From contig FN649737.1 in NCBI GenBank assembly GCA_000310025.1, positions 2,045,934 through 2,109,933 of the forward strand: a stretch of DNA of 64,000 nucleotides, given 5' to 3'. The DNA is from Ectocarpus siliculosus. Lineage: Eukaryota > Sar > Phaeophyceae > Ectocarpales > Ectocarpaceae. This document shows positions 1-26,000 of this stretch, piece after piece; the stretch's first letter is position 1; every line of letters begins with the position of its first letter. Position numbers and translations under genes: made by a program. A model generated the notes under the pieces. That model did no database searches and was not told where the DNA came from. It saw only the letters and a list, made by a program, of their open reading frames with translations.

Positions 1-1453
1 CCCCCTCCCCTCGCGACGACTATGTGGAACGGCCCTACAATGTACAGCAATAGAATCAGGTGCGAGCCAACGTTAATGGTTGCACCTGACACTATCCTCC
101 GGTCGCATTTCGGCCGCGACGCGTTGTTTGTCGTGCCCGATCCTTCTTCGCAGGGGATGGACGGCATGACAATAGGACAACAGGCTGCGGCCGTGTATCC
201 CAAGCCGGGTCATCCCCGAGGAAACCCGCCATGTAAACGAATCGCGGCCGGTGGTTAGGCACTGCTCGTTACTCTACGATGCCATCAAAGGTCGTTGGCA
301 GGCAAACAGAGATCAATGATGCGCACTGCCGCACGAGGATCGTTCTTTTCGCGAACAAATATTGCGCAAAACAAGCACCCCCTACATAGACTCTGTCGAT
401 GATGTACTAACGACCCCGTTCCAATACAACTAGATACTGAACTAAATGTATTCTGACCGACTTATGCAACCTAGAACCGAATGATCGATTGACTACACAT
501 TAAAGCCTTTGGAGAGTCCGAGGTGGATTCGTGGTGCCAAGGCCCCTTTCCCAACAAAAATATAGCGAGGAACTCACGGTGAATCTGACGCCGTCCCGTT
601 TTTCATCCCTCTCCGTGTTTGTGTACCAAACCTACACTAAACTAGTCACAACCACAACAACAAGGCCAAGCGAATCTCCGGCCGGTGTCTCACATGACAG
701 TCTATGTGTTACAATCCTTTGCGCTATGCTCTGCCAAAATATCTATTTTCAAGAGCAAGACAGGCTAGCTACTCTTCCCGTACCGTGCGGCGCCACTTAG
801 CAAACGCATTGATTTCGGGCGCTTCAATTTACAATGCAAGTTGGAGGTTTAGGGTCCTACATGCTGCCGATGATATGGCAGCACTAGGTCCTGATCAATC
901 GCCTGCGTTAAACCCTTTGCGCATTGCCAGGAGCGCTTGTACAGACTGGCCCACCTTGTTGACGGAAACGTTAGGGGCAGGGAGAGCGGAGATGGCACCA
1001 ACGCCGACGGGGTTAGTGGAGAACATAACAACAACGGGAGCAAAACTTACTCAATGGGCGGGTGTGTGTTGATACACAATTCAAGCCCTGTAGGTCGTAT
1101 CTTGACAGGAAGGTGGGGGTCCCTGACCAGCGGGGCAGGTGCTCTTGGATGCCTGCGAACAATTGACCAACAGGCCCTGATCTCTTTGAGAACTGAACGC
1201 AACGTATCCTAGGTTGACCCAATCGTGGTCTCGGTTAGGCGGGACAAATGGCGCTACGCTCTACGTTGGGGGCGAGAGGATTGAGCAGGGGCGAAGAATG
1301 TCGAGCACGAGCGCCACTACAACTTTTGATCGCTTCTTCTGGGCACAAGGCATCCTTGCACACGCCTCGCGAGCCACGCCGGTTGGTATGGTGTAGACTA
1401 TTTTTTGCGGAGAGGGCATCTAGGGCAGCCTCATAAACTTGTCAAGTGCATGG
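1..1453. other. No recognised gene
   Basis: Several short open frames occur here (for example 704-1072 plus), but none has a recognisable domain, a convincing start or splice-bounded coding signal. The segment lies immediately 3' of the minus-strand Zn-cluster gene, so its right end probably holds that gene's 3' UTR. Nothing else can be supported. Confidence 0.5.
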
Positions 1454-12948
<11,495 letters not shown>

Positions 12949-13003
12949 GATTGATCAGCTTTGTTATTCGATGACACTCCATACGAGTCGGGGCACGATT
13001 ATT

Positions 13004-13967
13004 GTAAGAGTCGGAGAGTTGGCACCGGGTGCGATCGTTTTTATAGATGTTTTTTTTCTCGGGCTTTTTATCGCACCCCGGTGCCATCTCTCCGACCTGT
13101 GCCATCTCTCCAACCCCGGTGCGGACATGCAATTAAATCATTTCGTTTAGAAGTTCAAGGCACCCCGGTGCGATCTCTCCGACCGGTGCGATCCCCGATG
13201 AAATGCACACAGGTACAGGTGTTGTATGCACGCACCCCGGTGCCATCTCCCCGACCGTTGCCATAGTATTGATTGGTACCAGTGTAGGTACCCACGCGCG
13301 CACACGGTGTTCTGCACACCCACGCATATCTGAGCCGGAAAAAAGGCGGCGAAATACACATACAACATACTCCCCAAAAAACGGCGAAATAGCGCAAACA
13401 AAAAATCTAGACGATGCCAGTCCGTGCGAGCGCGCACACACAGCCATTGATTGTGCCATGCCAGAGGGTGCAGGTACTGGTTCCTCACGATGTCGTTTCC
13501 ATCTGAGGTGGTACAGGTACACACGGTATCAATTGTTTCCCGCTTTCGTTTCGGTCTTCTTCTACGGATACCAGTACGTACGCAGAAGTACAATAGTTTC
13601 GGGTTGTGTAAGGTGGGGTAGGGTGCGCCTTATACGTTGTGTGTTTGGCTGAGTGTGCGGTTGGCAACTTCCATATGAAAACAACTGGCATCCCGCGTGA
13701 ACCGCGACCATCCAACCGTACGTAAAGGAGTGGCGCTCCGCTGACTCCTTCCCCACGTGTAAAAGGTACGCACATGTACCTCATTCCGGCAGCTGAAGAG
13801 GAGTTCGATCTTGGATTTGGGGGTCGGAGAGATCGCACCGGGTGCGATCTCGCCGACCCCGGCGCGTAAATCGAATTAAATGTTTTTTCTCGTTTTTTTT
13901 TGGCACCCCGGTGCCATCTCTCCGACCGGCGCCATCTCTCCGGCCCGTGCCAACTCTCCGACCCTTA
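13004..13967. mobile_element. Composite inverted-repeat (MITE-like) element
   Basis: The outer ends are matching 22-bp inverted repeats: GTAAGAGTCGGAGAGTTGGC at 13004 onward, and its near-perfect reverse complement ending at 13967. Inside are at least six more copies of a CACCGGGGTGCSATCTCTCCGAC-type motif in both orientations. These form shorter fold-back units such as 13010-13096 (about 26-bp arms, 87 bp overall) and 13823-13926. No transposase is visible, so it would be non-autonomous. It fills most of the space between the start of the Zn-cluster gene and the end of the cyclic-nucleotide-binding-like gene. Target-site duplications were not found. Confidence 0.65.
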
Positions 13968-14051
13968 CGGCACTTCCTACTTCTTGCAGACACATGACCA
14001 ACGGTCTGGCATTCTGTGTTCTCGCCACATGAGAAATTTTCTTGACTTTTT

Positions 14052-17000
14052 CTACGAAGAGAGGAAGAGGGAGGGGCGGTTACTTGTTAGCGGGGAGTCT
14101 ACGGGCCTTGTACAGCTACTGTACCTGACGCGGTAGCTGCCGGAAGCCAACACTCGAGGCCTCCGACCCTTGCTCCTTCCCAGCATCGATTCGGGAGCGA
14201 AGAAGTCCCCGGCCGTCATCACGCCTACGCAGCGCAAACCCGGAGCGATGCCCACTTCCTTGGCCAGCGAACGGTCGATGACACCCCGGTGGGAATCCTG
14301 TTCGTCGTGCGAAACAAAAACGGGACTTCGATTCTGAAACCGGGGATCCTGGTCATGACGCAACAACCGTGAAACACTGGGGGTCAACGCAAACAGGATC
14401 GTTCGTGAAAACGCTGTCATCGGGACGGCGCGCTCGTGGTGTCCTCTGATTTCACGATACGTAGCAATCTGTTCGTCTGTACTAGCCCTCGCCGGCACTG
14501 TCTACTTGCAAACGGCCTCCTTTATCTCTTCGCTATCCGCAGAACCGGGCCGGCACGTCAAGAAAAGCACGTCTAAAGAGATGTATCCGCTCGCCTTCGC
14601 TTGATGTCCTCTGGGAGTGGTCAGTTGTTGGCTTGAAGCAATGAAAAATGTCAATCGGCGCCCCTAACTCAAGCGATTGCGTTCTGCATACCGTGGCTTG
14701 ATGCAAAGCCTCTGAATGGGTAAACTGTATCTATCTTCAGTATTTTGTAATGGGAATACGACCAACAACCACAGCAGAAGCAACAAGGGAACGGACATGT
14801 CACCTTCACCGCGTACTCGAGGAGGCCCTCTAGGATGATGTAGAGGCTGTCGCCGAAATCCTCCTCCTCGGTGACCACCTTTTCATCAACAACGTGGCAG
14901 AAAAACACTCGAACTTATTCATGTACCGCTTGCGTATCGCACAATGAAACAGGTAAGTTTTTCCGATATTGAGGCGCTCTCCGCTCCGCCGTGTGGACGA
15001 GCTCGGCTGTTAGCAGCCAGCTTGAGCCCATTCCCCTGTGTGATTCCATGGGTAGTCCGTTGGAGAACCCAAGTATGGCAGCACCCCTATTGTTGCTACA
15101 TGTCGCGAAGTTCGCGTGTTTCCCCTCACGCCCTTCACAACCAAAACATCAAATTCGAGCCACTCCAAAATAACGGGAACTGCTGACATCACTTGGAGTC
15201 AGACTAGAGCGAAGAGTGGACGTACACGCAGAGATGGATAACTGAGATGACTCGAATCTTCAGCGGGGGGACAAATCTCTTGTTTCATTTGTGTGCGGTG
15301 AAGAGGACAAGCTCTGACCGGATATCCAGGTCGGACACGACCATGACGCGAAACCCAAACGGATTCTCACGTTCCAAGAGAACGTTTCTTCGATTGATAG
15401 GAGTCATCCCTTTCCTCAAGTCTGTGGAAGGTTGGCTTAACCAGCGCACGTGCTGAAACTACGACGTGAAAGTCGAAAGCAGTGCAGGGTATAAAGTACT
15501 TGAATGTAGCGTGGACTATCAAACAACGTTAACCTCAACGCGATTTCGCCTGTGGGAACAGAAACCTCTATATATACTACAGAGTATTTCTATCGCGCTC
15601 GGAGTGCGATTGTTGGAACCGTTGTGGAGCACAAACATATATGGTGCGGGTGACACTCAGACGTCGACGGCGTAGCCTTCTTCCCACCTCGCCAGGTTTG
15701 TAGCGCTTAAGGGCTATGCTGCCTATGAGCCTCGGGAAGCAGGGGCCGTTGATCCGCTTCAGAACAGGGTTCTCCTTGAGAAGGCGGCACAACATCTCAG
15801 CCTCTAGGCCCGCGACGCCGGGTACAACGTCGTCGCTCGGGAAACGCTTCAGCTGCGCTAGGACCTGCAGCAGGCAGCAATGAGAAGACGAAATGGTGGC
15901 TTCCTGGTTCCCTTCTGGGACCTCGCACAAGGGAAATCTCGTGTCCGGAATAACCATTCTCGATGGCGTAAACGCACAGTACGTAGCATGGGAATTGGTT
16001 TGGTGTTGCTCGGGGATAGCAAATCGAGAGCAACGAGTACAACGAGCGAGCTTGGGTCGTTATACTTTCGTCACCCTTTTTCGAGCATCAAGACGCAGCC
16101 CGCGTCTACGTAGCACGAATACTTGTCAAACCAACGATTCTTTCCCCAGGTAGAAAAAATCACCGTGCGTATTTACACAATCGGAAGGCAGCCAGCTGAC
16201 CTCGACCACCCTGCAACCTCTCATCGAAGACGGGGTTTGCCAACCAGAACAAGCCTCCGATACGAGTGTGGTCGTCCAAAATCCTCCGCGAGAACGCTCT
16301 CTCGACATCATATTACCTACCTATCGTTTTTCCTTCCACCCAAGCGAGCGCGTACCTCTCGACAGACCGCGGAGTGCGAGTCCGAGTAGTTCTCCCGCGC
16401 AAGACCGTTGGCGTAAACCTCGGTATCCACAACGGCCGCCGTCGTCCCCTCGCGGGTCACCGCACGTACGCTCAGTACGCTCTGGGGTAACATGCAGTCA
16501 ACAATATTATCGCGCGTTTGATATTGCAGCACCGGTCGCGCGCATCGAGCACACATGCTAGTCAGTGACAGTTTTGGCTTTAGGGGGAAGAGGACATGCA
16601 TACCCAAGGAAACGCGAACTGTTGAATATGTTGTAGATCTTCATGATATTGCGCACTCGATGGGCGCGCTGAACGAATTTGCAATTCTATGTTGTTTAAT
16701 ATGGATGCTTGGAACACAGGACTGAAACGAAGGCGATATCAACGGACTCCCAATGTCTATGCTACAATGTTGCGTGACGATGACCGTGATCATGGAAGCA
16801 AAAGGTTTGACAGGCCCCTCCACGAACATAAAGCATAAGAATTTCAGGGGGTCCTGAAACAAGCGCTCAACTAAGGTAAAAATGTTCGTGTAGGCGGCAT
16901 CTTGTCCGCAGCCAATTGTCAAACGACAGAAAGCAAGTAGCCCCGATCCGGATTGGTTCTCCGCCGGTGCGATAATGCTATTACGGTGACGTAGCGTTGG

Positions 17001-20000
17001 GAAGAGTAGCACTTATGACAAGAACTGCAACAGCAACAGCAACAGTAACAGCAACAATACTACCGGTCCTCGAAGTCACGACCACTACACCCCGATCACT
17101 AAGATAGCGACAGCCTCTTGCACGACCCCGACTTCGGCCTTCGACAACGGCGGCTGAAGGCTCCAACCACGACGGCTGCCACAACACAACAACGAAGACG
17201 ACGACCACCACCACAACGAAACCAACAAGAACAACAACCATGACCAGGCCGATCTTCGGCATTGGCTGCACATGCACGCACCTCCTCCGAGTTCGGGTAC
17301 TCCCCCAGCACCTGCCTGTCGAAGTGCATGGCTGCGCACGGCCCGAGCCCACTCGCACGCCAGTCCTCCAGGGACAGCGCGTTGTCAACATCGAAGTTCT
17401 TCAGGTGCCCCGCTGCCGGTATGTCGAGGGTTTCGACCGTGAACCTGGGAACCACGTTGGATTAGCACAAAACACCGGAAACGATAACCTGTCAACCTAA
17501 GGGGGGCATACAGCTCAAAGGCGGAGCACGCAATTTCTTTGTCGCGCCGCGCCTTAAAGCGCAAGAGAAAGGGCTGCTTGCACAAGCTCCGATACACGTG
17601 GTTCGAACACCGTATGACGGCCGGGATGGATGCTCAGCATGGCGTTGAACGAGTTCACGAGTGTGAAGGGAAACTCAGTAACGTCATGTCGGATGAGCTA
17701 GCGGTGTGGTTTATCCGCTGAACCTCTCACGTCACACCTCACGTCGGTCTCCAGTGAATCTCTCGGTTGTGTTTCTTTACCGTTAGCGGAACACGTCCGC
17801 TCATGAACCCCCCCCCTCCCCATAGTCCATACGCTGTTGCTTAGCCTAGCGGCGTCTGTTGGACTCAAACCAAGCGTCTGCAAACACCCCCCCCTTATGA
17901 CTTCCCCGCATCACATTTAACACCCCATTCTAAATGTCGATAGTATCGCAGGAGGGGCGGGTAGGGGGAAACCCTTTTGTGTGACCACGGATTGGCGTAA
18001 ACGGCACAAGTGCTGTGAGGGTAAATTTGAAGTGAAAATAAATAAAATTCGCGAGTGAACCTACAGTACGCCGGCAACTCGACCAAAACCAATTTCCTCT
18101 ATGTTGAACGAACACGCCTGTGCGGACCTGTTTGCATTGGTTACAGCCTGTAGAGAGATGCTGCCCTTGACAATGAAGAGGTAGGTCTTGGGGTCCTTTT
18201 CGTCGCGTATGAGCTCCGAAAACGCGGGCCATACCTGCCCGGTATGGAGCAGCACGGGAGGCGGAGGTTTAGGTGGGATAAAGATGGTTGCGGCGTTTGA
18301 CAACGCCGACAGTCTCAACAGCCGCGACAATAGCAGCCGCAGCACCACCATCAGCACCACCACCACCACAATAATGGCAGCAGCAGCAGCAGCAGCAACA
18401 ACAACAACAACGACAACAACAACAACAACAGCAGCGGCAGCAGGCAGCACCTCAAGGCGGAGCGCCGCCGCGATACGGGTCTTGAGACAGGCCGGGACGT
18501 GACGAAACCTGGCGATGTCCAGGCCGCCCTTTGGCGTGCTCAGCTCGTTGACGATGTTCTTCACGTCCCTCCGAGTCCGCCGCTCGGGCGGCACCGCGAG
18601 CGAGCGCAATGCTCTCGTGCCCACGGGGTGCTCGCCGCCCGCTTGTTTCTCGGCCGCCCGTACCAGCTCCACGTCGCCACGGATAACCTGCGGTAAGTGA
18701 CTGTGGGTTTCGTGCTATGTTGCACCGTTAGTTTCCTTGCCCGTTCTACCAGAGTGGGAATCAAGGGAGGAGCAATGAATGCCTGAGCAGTAGCCCCCTT
18801 GCAAACAGCTGCTCTTCCTTAACGCCCCCAAGTAACAATAGTTCTTCATGTGAGGTCTTGGCAACCAGCGCTTTAGGGAAGAACAAAGGGGGCACTCAAA
18901 CGGGCCACAACAGCCGGACGATTGTCACTCGGAATATGAACAGGGCCCGGGGGTTGTTATCCTCCTGCACGCAAGGATCTATGTAGCCTTCTGAATCTTA
19001 GTTTGCGGCTCTCAACCACCGGGCTACTGCAGGCACCTCACACCCCTCGACGGTTACAATATCGAAGCCCGCCTCCGCCCCGTGGTGCATGTGCTGCATG
19101 CCCCACAAGTCCCCCGGCTCCAGTCTGCCGACTTTCACAATACGGGATGCCGATCTTGTCCTCGTGGTCTACCGTATTGAATACCCGTGCCAGAGAATAG
19201 AGGGCCAGGGCGGACGGTGTATTGCGGTGGGTCATGTCACCATGGGGTGCTTTGTACAATGTTGTCGCCAGAGAGAGGTTGATAGAGCATGGGGGAAACT
19301 TTGACTTTGTCAGCTCCGGCCATGGGTTTCGCTGGACAAGGCCGCCAGTGGCTGTAGAACGGGAAGAGCAAGATTTGTGCCTTATGTGTTCGGGTAGCGT
19401 ACAAAGTTAGCAGCCGGCAGTGCCACTCTGTCACATTACGCATTCAGGTGGGTAAGGAGAAAGAACGACTGGGAATGGGTCAGGAACATCTGGTTCAGAG
19501 TCTCTCTCTGACACCCCAACCCACCCCAAAGACCAACAACGACGACGCCGAGGAGGGCCAAGGCCGAGGACCTCCACCCAATTACGAAGCGTACAAACAC
19601 ACCTTAGAGACCTCCATGATGCGGGCAGACCCTCTAAGCAGGATGAGGAACCCGGTCACCTTTTTCCCGTGCTCTACCAGAACCTGCTCAACGATGCAAG
19701 GTTCGGTGCACGTCAGTTCGCGGTAAAAATGCCGCCAGGTACAATCCCCACGATTACAGCCATGTCCGCATTGTTAATACTTTTGGTCTCTGACCCAAAC
19801 CATCGACAACAATGTCCGCATAGACAACAACTTGGTGGTTTTCTGAACCGAACAATTTCGATGGCCTAACGTGCTGCTATCTCTCATTTCTTGCGAATAG
19901 TAGCTCCGTTTTAGTCGCCCATATGTTGCCCTTTCCCTTTTTTTATTTATTTCGCTACAAGCCAGCTGCGGATTTCCTGCAACTCCTACTTACATCATCA

Positions 20001-23000
20001 ATGAAGGCGGACAGAAAGTCAGGGAAAAACCGAGACAGACGGAGAACCCGAGCTGATCGGCAATAGAAACGGCACAGCTAACATCATGCCAAGAGCAAGC
20101 CCGAAGAACGATAGAGACTGAAACTCTGCATGCAGACAGAAACACGAGAATATTGCCCAACCTACACCCATCCCCGCGCACCCGATACAAGATATATCTT
20201 TGGTTTGGCGGTTTTGGGCTACATTTTCATGAATCAAATGCGACGTTTCGTCCCCCAAACCTAGTTTTGCTTATCAACCATAGCTCATGAACATTTCACT
20301 AGAATAGTTTGTCTTGGAATCTACCTCTCCTCCGGCCACGACCGTTCTGTTAGTCAGGCGGCTCGCGATCCGCTCCAGCGAGAGGGCCGCCATCTGCTGG
20401 AAGGCCACGTGGTGCGATAGCACGTTCCTCGCGATGTAGCTGATCTCCCTCCACGTCCTCAACCCGGGAGTCTTGGCCAGGGTTCTCCTCACCGGCTGGA
20501 ATGCGCCATACAGCAACAATGCAGGGCGGGTAGCAGCATGGGTCGGGGAGACCGATATCTTGTTGTAGAGGAGGAGGACATATACCTGCTTCGCTGACTT
20601 GGGGGAAATCGGCGGCAAGCACTTGGTAAAGTATTGATGGTGACCAGGCCGCCACGATCACTCGTGAGAAGGATGATCATTTCAGGCTGCTGCTGACGGG
20701 ACCCCGCAAAACAGGTGGAGAAGCCGCGAAGACAGACAAATCCCGTAATGATAAGAGCTGGAAAACCTTGTTGGGTTTCAGAGGAAGAAATCGTTGTATC
20801 GTGTCTATTCAAGAGCAGGGTGGGTAATGGTCGCGTTAAGACGATAATTCGCTGGTCATCTCACCTGCCATTGCCAGTATGGCAGCCTCTGGATACTGGA
20901 ACGCTCCGCAAGTACTTGGTCGACGTCTGTGCTACGGCTGCGTGAGGTTAGTGGGTTCGAAAAGAGCTCGCTTTGCTTTTCCCTGGAGATTGAAAAACAA
21001 ATCTCCCAACTGCAGAAATACCTTCAGTCTTCACTGTTATCGCACGCCTACCTCCATGCTGTAGCACAGGTCGACCCCGGGGTAGATAACATCGTGAAAC
21101 GTGTGCGCATCCACCAGTAGCACTTCCGTTGCTGGGGCCGAGGAGTCCCCGACTAGCTTGCACAGATCAAAATCCTTCCAGTCATCACCAACATCCTACC
21201 CAAAGAGGCGGAACCCCAAGGGCGCCGGGAGTAAAGTGGAGAATCCGAAGAAAGACTCAGTAGTCATTGAGCCGTTGCACATTTGGAGGACGGTCAGTAT
21301 TTTTCACACCTTGTCCAGTTCTCCAGTAGCCTTTATTTCTTTCCAAACGAAAGAAGGGGATGTATTGCGTACGGTACGGTATTACTTAGGGTCAAAGACC
21401 CACGGGTACGTACCCCTGAAATTCCTCGAAAAATGGAGCTTGTTACGTTGGGTACCATGCCCAAAATCCGGCCCCACAGCACTGGCATCCTACCCAAAGA
21501 AGGAATTGGAGTACCGTGTGAGTACCCGCACTCAGAGGATGTGCCTCCTTTAGGCCCGGGTGGTTGCGAGAACTTGTTCGACCAGTCGAGTTCGGCCATT
21601 GGGGAAGTATATCCATCAAGAGTAGAATCGATGCATGTCCTTCAGAACCGAGTTTCGAGAATGCATCGAAACTTGATTTGGGACAAAACATCAAGTACGG
21701 CGTGGTTCATCAGCTGTGTGTTTTCTTTCACGGCTTGCTGAGGAAACATCGCGACTAGCACCTGCCACATGCGGCCGCGCAGCTTGTTAGTATTTTCTAA
21801 CGCAAGGTACGAAACATGCCAAGGAGCGGAACAAATCTAATATCTGGAGCACCTCCTGACAGATTTCGGATTAGTATAGGTGCTTGGTCCATGCAAGTAA
21901 TGTAGTGTCCCTCATGGTCCAGGTTACCCCGCCTTTCCTACGTTTGGTGTCCTCTTGTTCCCGACAGAGTGAATTTCGAGGTGAATTTGGGGTGGACAGG
22001 GTTCATCGGTATGCTTGCGTGTGCGTGCGTTCGATGCCAACATACTGGGTTTATTTGGGGGCTGGTACAAGAAGGGTGTCTATTCATTCCCTGCGTGTAG
22101 GTTCGGATAGCCCCACGCATCCTCCATTTTGGGGCCTGGATAAGTGCGCAGGGCAGGATGCCCTTCACGTACTTGGACCCAGACTACCGGAACCCACCGA
22201 ACCCAACCTGAGAAGATACAGGCATGCTAGGGTCGTCGCACCTCGATACCGGGGGCGTTGAAGAACGGCGACTTGTTCCGCCAGAAAACCATTTACCTGG
22301 TCAAAGTCGTTCTCGCCTTTCCGGTTTCTGCTTCCCATCATCATCTGAGATATCTGAGCCGGAAAAACGCCTCCCGCTTGGAGAGTCGTCAGGGTGAACT
22401 CTCGGTCCTCGTCACCGTAGTTGCTGCAATCGCTGGGACCGTGTCCCGGGCCGCCGCTGATTGCATCGCCGTTGACGAACGCGTGGTTGTTCGGGTCGCT
22501 GACGCCGGTGTGTTTGTGTGTGTCGTGGTGGTTGGTTCTGCCGTCTCCTTTGCGGATTGTATCCTCTTTGATGATTGGAGTGTTGTTGTTGTTGATGCTT
22601 CGGCTGCAAGTTGTGGTCTCGGAATACTTTATTCCACCGTACTGCACGTGTCTCTCCCCGCCAGCGGTTCCTTCCTTTCCTCCGATGCTGTCGAGATCAG
22701 ATTGCTGCGAGCTTTGCGGAGTCTCCGACCGCGTGCATGGGGTAGGTTTCCGCCTTGAATAGTAGAAACAATAATGGAGAAAGGCGGGACAAAGGAGGGT
22801 CGGGAGAATGCCATGCTCCAGACATGTTCAAGTAAACACCAGTGAGCGAGTTGTTCAAGCAGCGGTGCTTCTACTCGAGTGGAGAATGACTCCCAGGGGT
22901 TCCAGGAACATATGCTACAACAGCATCACCCATGCCGCATATATAATCAACCACCCTTCTTCACACGCCCACACGAAGACATTGCGTGGTTTCTCTCCGG

Positions 23001-26000
23001 CTTCAGATATGTTCGGGTACTCGTAAGCAAAAGCAACGACCGCTGTGTTGTTCTGACCCCCTTACCCCCACATTTTGTCACCTCCTGCATGTGGCCCTGA
23101 GGCAACCGGACACAACAATGGCGACTTGATCGCAGTCCACGCGAGACAGGTGGATGTCGTTGGGGTCGACCGGCATTCTGTTTGTCCACTCCAAGAAAAC
23201 GCCTCCATGGCCCTCCCTTCGTAGTGTGAACTGAGAAACCAGAATCTGCACATCGGTGCCGTTGTAGGTATGTTGGTTCATTCATTCCAAATTTTGGTGT
23301 TGGTCGCGTTGTTGTTGAACGTATGGGTCACGTGCTGTGAAGAAAAATCCCCGTGTGTGTTTAATGTGTGTGTCTGAAAACATCTGCGTTATGGGCGGTA
23401 TGCGAAATTGCGTTCAACCTCATGCCACATCCCTCGTGTCCCGTCCGCTTTCCCTAAAAGCGTACCCGTTGTTCACCCTGGAAACTTTCTGGTTATTATT
23501 CTACGAGTAGTGGCCAAAATCGGGTACACCCGGTCCAAACACGGCCATAATCGGGTACCCCTACAAGACGCTGCGGGAGCGACCGCATGACACCATCTGA
23601 TTGGCCGACGCCCACTCCTACCCGACATTGACCGTCTTTCCACCGGGTGGACCCGATCTTGGCTACTCACCCCCCGGAGGGGTACCCGGTTTTTCTTTCC
23701 CCTACCCGAAAATAACTGGGCTGTTCGGCCAAAACCCATGCACACAATCACGGGTCGGACGCACACCGCTGGCCCTCGGTTGTCGCCAATGAGAAAGTAG
23801 CGGGAGGGAGAGAATATGTCTATTTATTAGATGAGTCTTGCGTGTGTCGCATCTCGTGAGGTACTCATTCCAGCTCTTCTTTTCGATCATTTGCACAGAT
23901 CGCCTGCCGTTTCCCCCAAGGGAGACTTCCACCGCCGGCGGGGGGTCTGCCTCCCCCCGCCGGGCCTTCAGAACGTCCGAATTCGAGGGCAGGGCATTGC
24001 TGACATGTACTTGTGTGCATGGGTTTTGGTCGAACAGCCCAGCCATTTTCGGGTAGGGGAAAGAAAAACCGGGTGCTCCTCCGGGGGGTGAGTAGCCAAG
24101 ATCAGGTGCACCCGGTTGAAAGACGATCAAGGTCGGGTATGGGCGGGCGTCAGCCAATCAGATGGTGTCTTGCGGTCGCTCCCAGCAGCGTCTTGTAGGG
24201 GTACCCGATTATGGCCGTGTTCGGAACGGGTGTATCCGATTTTGGCCACTGCTCTTGTTCTACCTCTCTCTTGCCTACAGTTTCAGATACATAACTCATT
24301 CGTGTTCTGTTCAAGGTTGGTGTAGGTGTAGATGGAGCTGGTGTCAAAGCCGCACATCCGAGATGGCTCAAACGTCTGCGATCTATTTCAACCACAAATG
24401 TGTCGTACATGATTGTCCGGGTTTCACCCCACAACCGCGCACTAACATGAAGATTCATGAGGGGTTACCAGTGAGAAACGCGAAACCACGCCAAAAAAGG
24501 AAGGAATATTTAGCACCAAAACTCATGGATGCTGCTGCGTATGCAATACCGTTTCAGCGCAAGCAGGTACACACCTCCCGAACCTCTGTCGAGTAGCCAT
24601 TGATTGGCGGAAAGTTCAGGAACTCCAGGGCCACAAGAACCTCCTCGGCCTCCGCCCCACCCCTGAGAAGGATAGACTTCGCCAGCTCGGGACTCCACAC
24701 CTACAGAAATGCATCGTGAGTTCGTCGGGCGAAAGCCGCAAATGGTCCAGTTGTTTGGTCGGGAAGGAAACACTCGAGAACAATGGTGAGAGCGTGCCGG
24801 ACGATGAAACTCGTTGGACGTATACGCAAGTGCAACAATGACGGGAAGAATCTGAAGATTACATCAGGCCATGTCTATCCTGATGAAAGCGCGACTCACG
24901 AGGGTTTTGCTGGGTTTTGGGACCCCGCCAGGTTCTGGGACCCCGGCAGTTTGGTCTTGCTGAGGGTCCTTGGAATCGCGATCTTCTGCTCCTGGCCAAA
25001 GCTTGAGAGGGACGCCACACCAGTCACCAGCCGAAGAGCCCCGGATGCGGGAACATATTTCGTCGAGATTACGAGTATGGGCACAAGCGTAGCTTATTCG
25101 CATAGGTAGGGGTGAACAGTGCCAACAGGGATTGCAATCATTGTCTGGGGTCTTGCTTTGTTGAATCTCTGCAGTAGTCAGACCTTCCAAGATCGTCTGT
25201 AATCAACAATGTGGTTGGACACCAAAACATGGGAGCGGATACCGACATAAGCTATTCTTCGAGCTCGTTTTTGCCGAATATATTATTCGGTCCAACGCTT
25301 CGTCGATTTGGAGTCTTACTGTACCGTATGACTACGGGGGCAGAGTATAGTCGAGACACACCCTGAGACAGTGCTCGAAGGGAATCTTGGCCGCTAGTCC
25401 CCTTGTGGCACAAGTCACCACCGGGAGATCCACCATTAGCTGGAAAGAAGGAGATGCTGGGGTTCGAAAGCCGAAAGTATCTCCTGCAGGGAATTCCAAC
25501 CCTGCTGCCTGCAACAGAGGTAAGGCCGGTCATGGTTCGAGAATAAGCATGTAGCTCTTTCTTGTGTTTTCTAGGAGAACTGCCAAGTGGGGAGACCTGA
25601 ACGTGTCGTACTTGGAGAGTTCGAGTCGCTTCTAGCATACGCAGAACCACTCTCCTTGAAGAGTACTCGTGTCTACCTAAGCAACACCTCGAGTACTAAC
25701 AGGGCACATTTCACACAAGAGTGTAGACCAACCACAAGATTAGTGTGTGTGCAACGGTGATTAACCACGCCGTCAATATCAAGTCTGTCAATGGCACAGT
25801 GGCGCTACAGTACAACGTTCGTTCGAACCAACGCTGTTCTCGTCGTTACCTCGGCCTTGACGCTACCGGAGAGGATAATGTAGAGCGCGTTCTCTCCCTC
25901 CACTGAGAGATGGACATGGGCGCCCGGCTCGATCTCGTACGCCTCTGCGCATCGCGCGATGCTTGACCTTTGGGTACGTTTACGCCAGTCGAAGCCGGGA

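Noticed and set aside
20865-20895. 31-nt candidate exon of the CNBD-like gene, with good AG and GTGAGA edges
   Set aside because: Its sequence (YPEAAILAMAG) would suit the linker, but its length shifts the frame and no matching acceptor for the next exon exists. A transcript could reinstate it.
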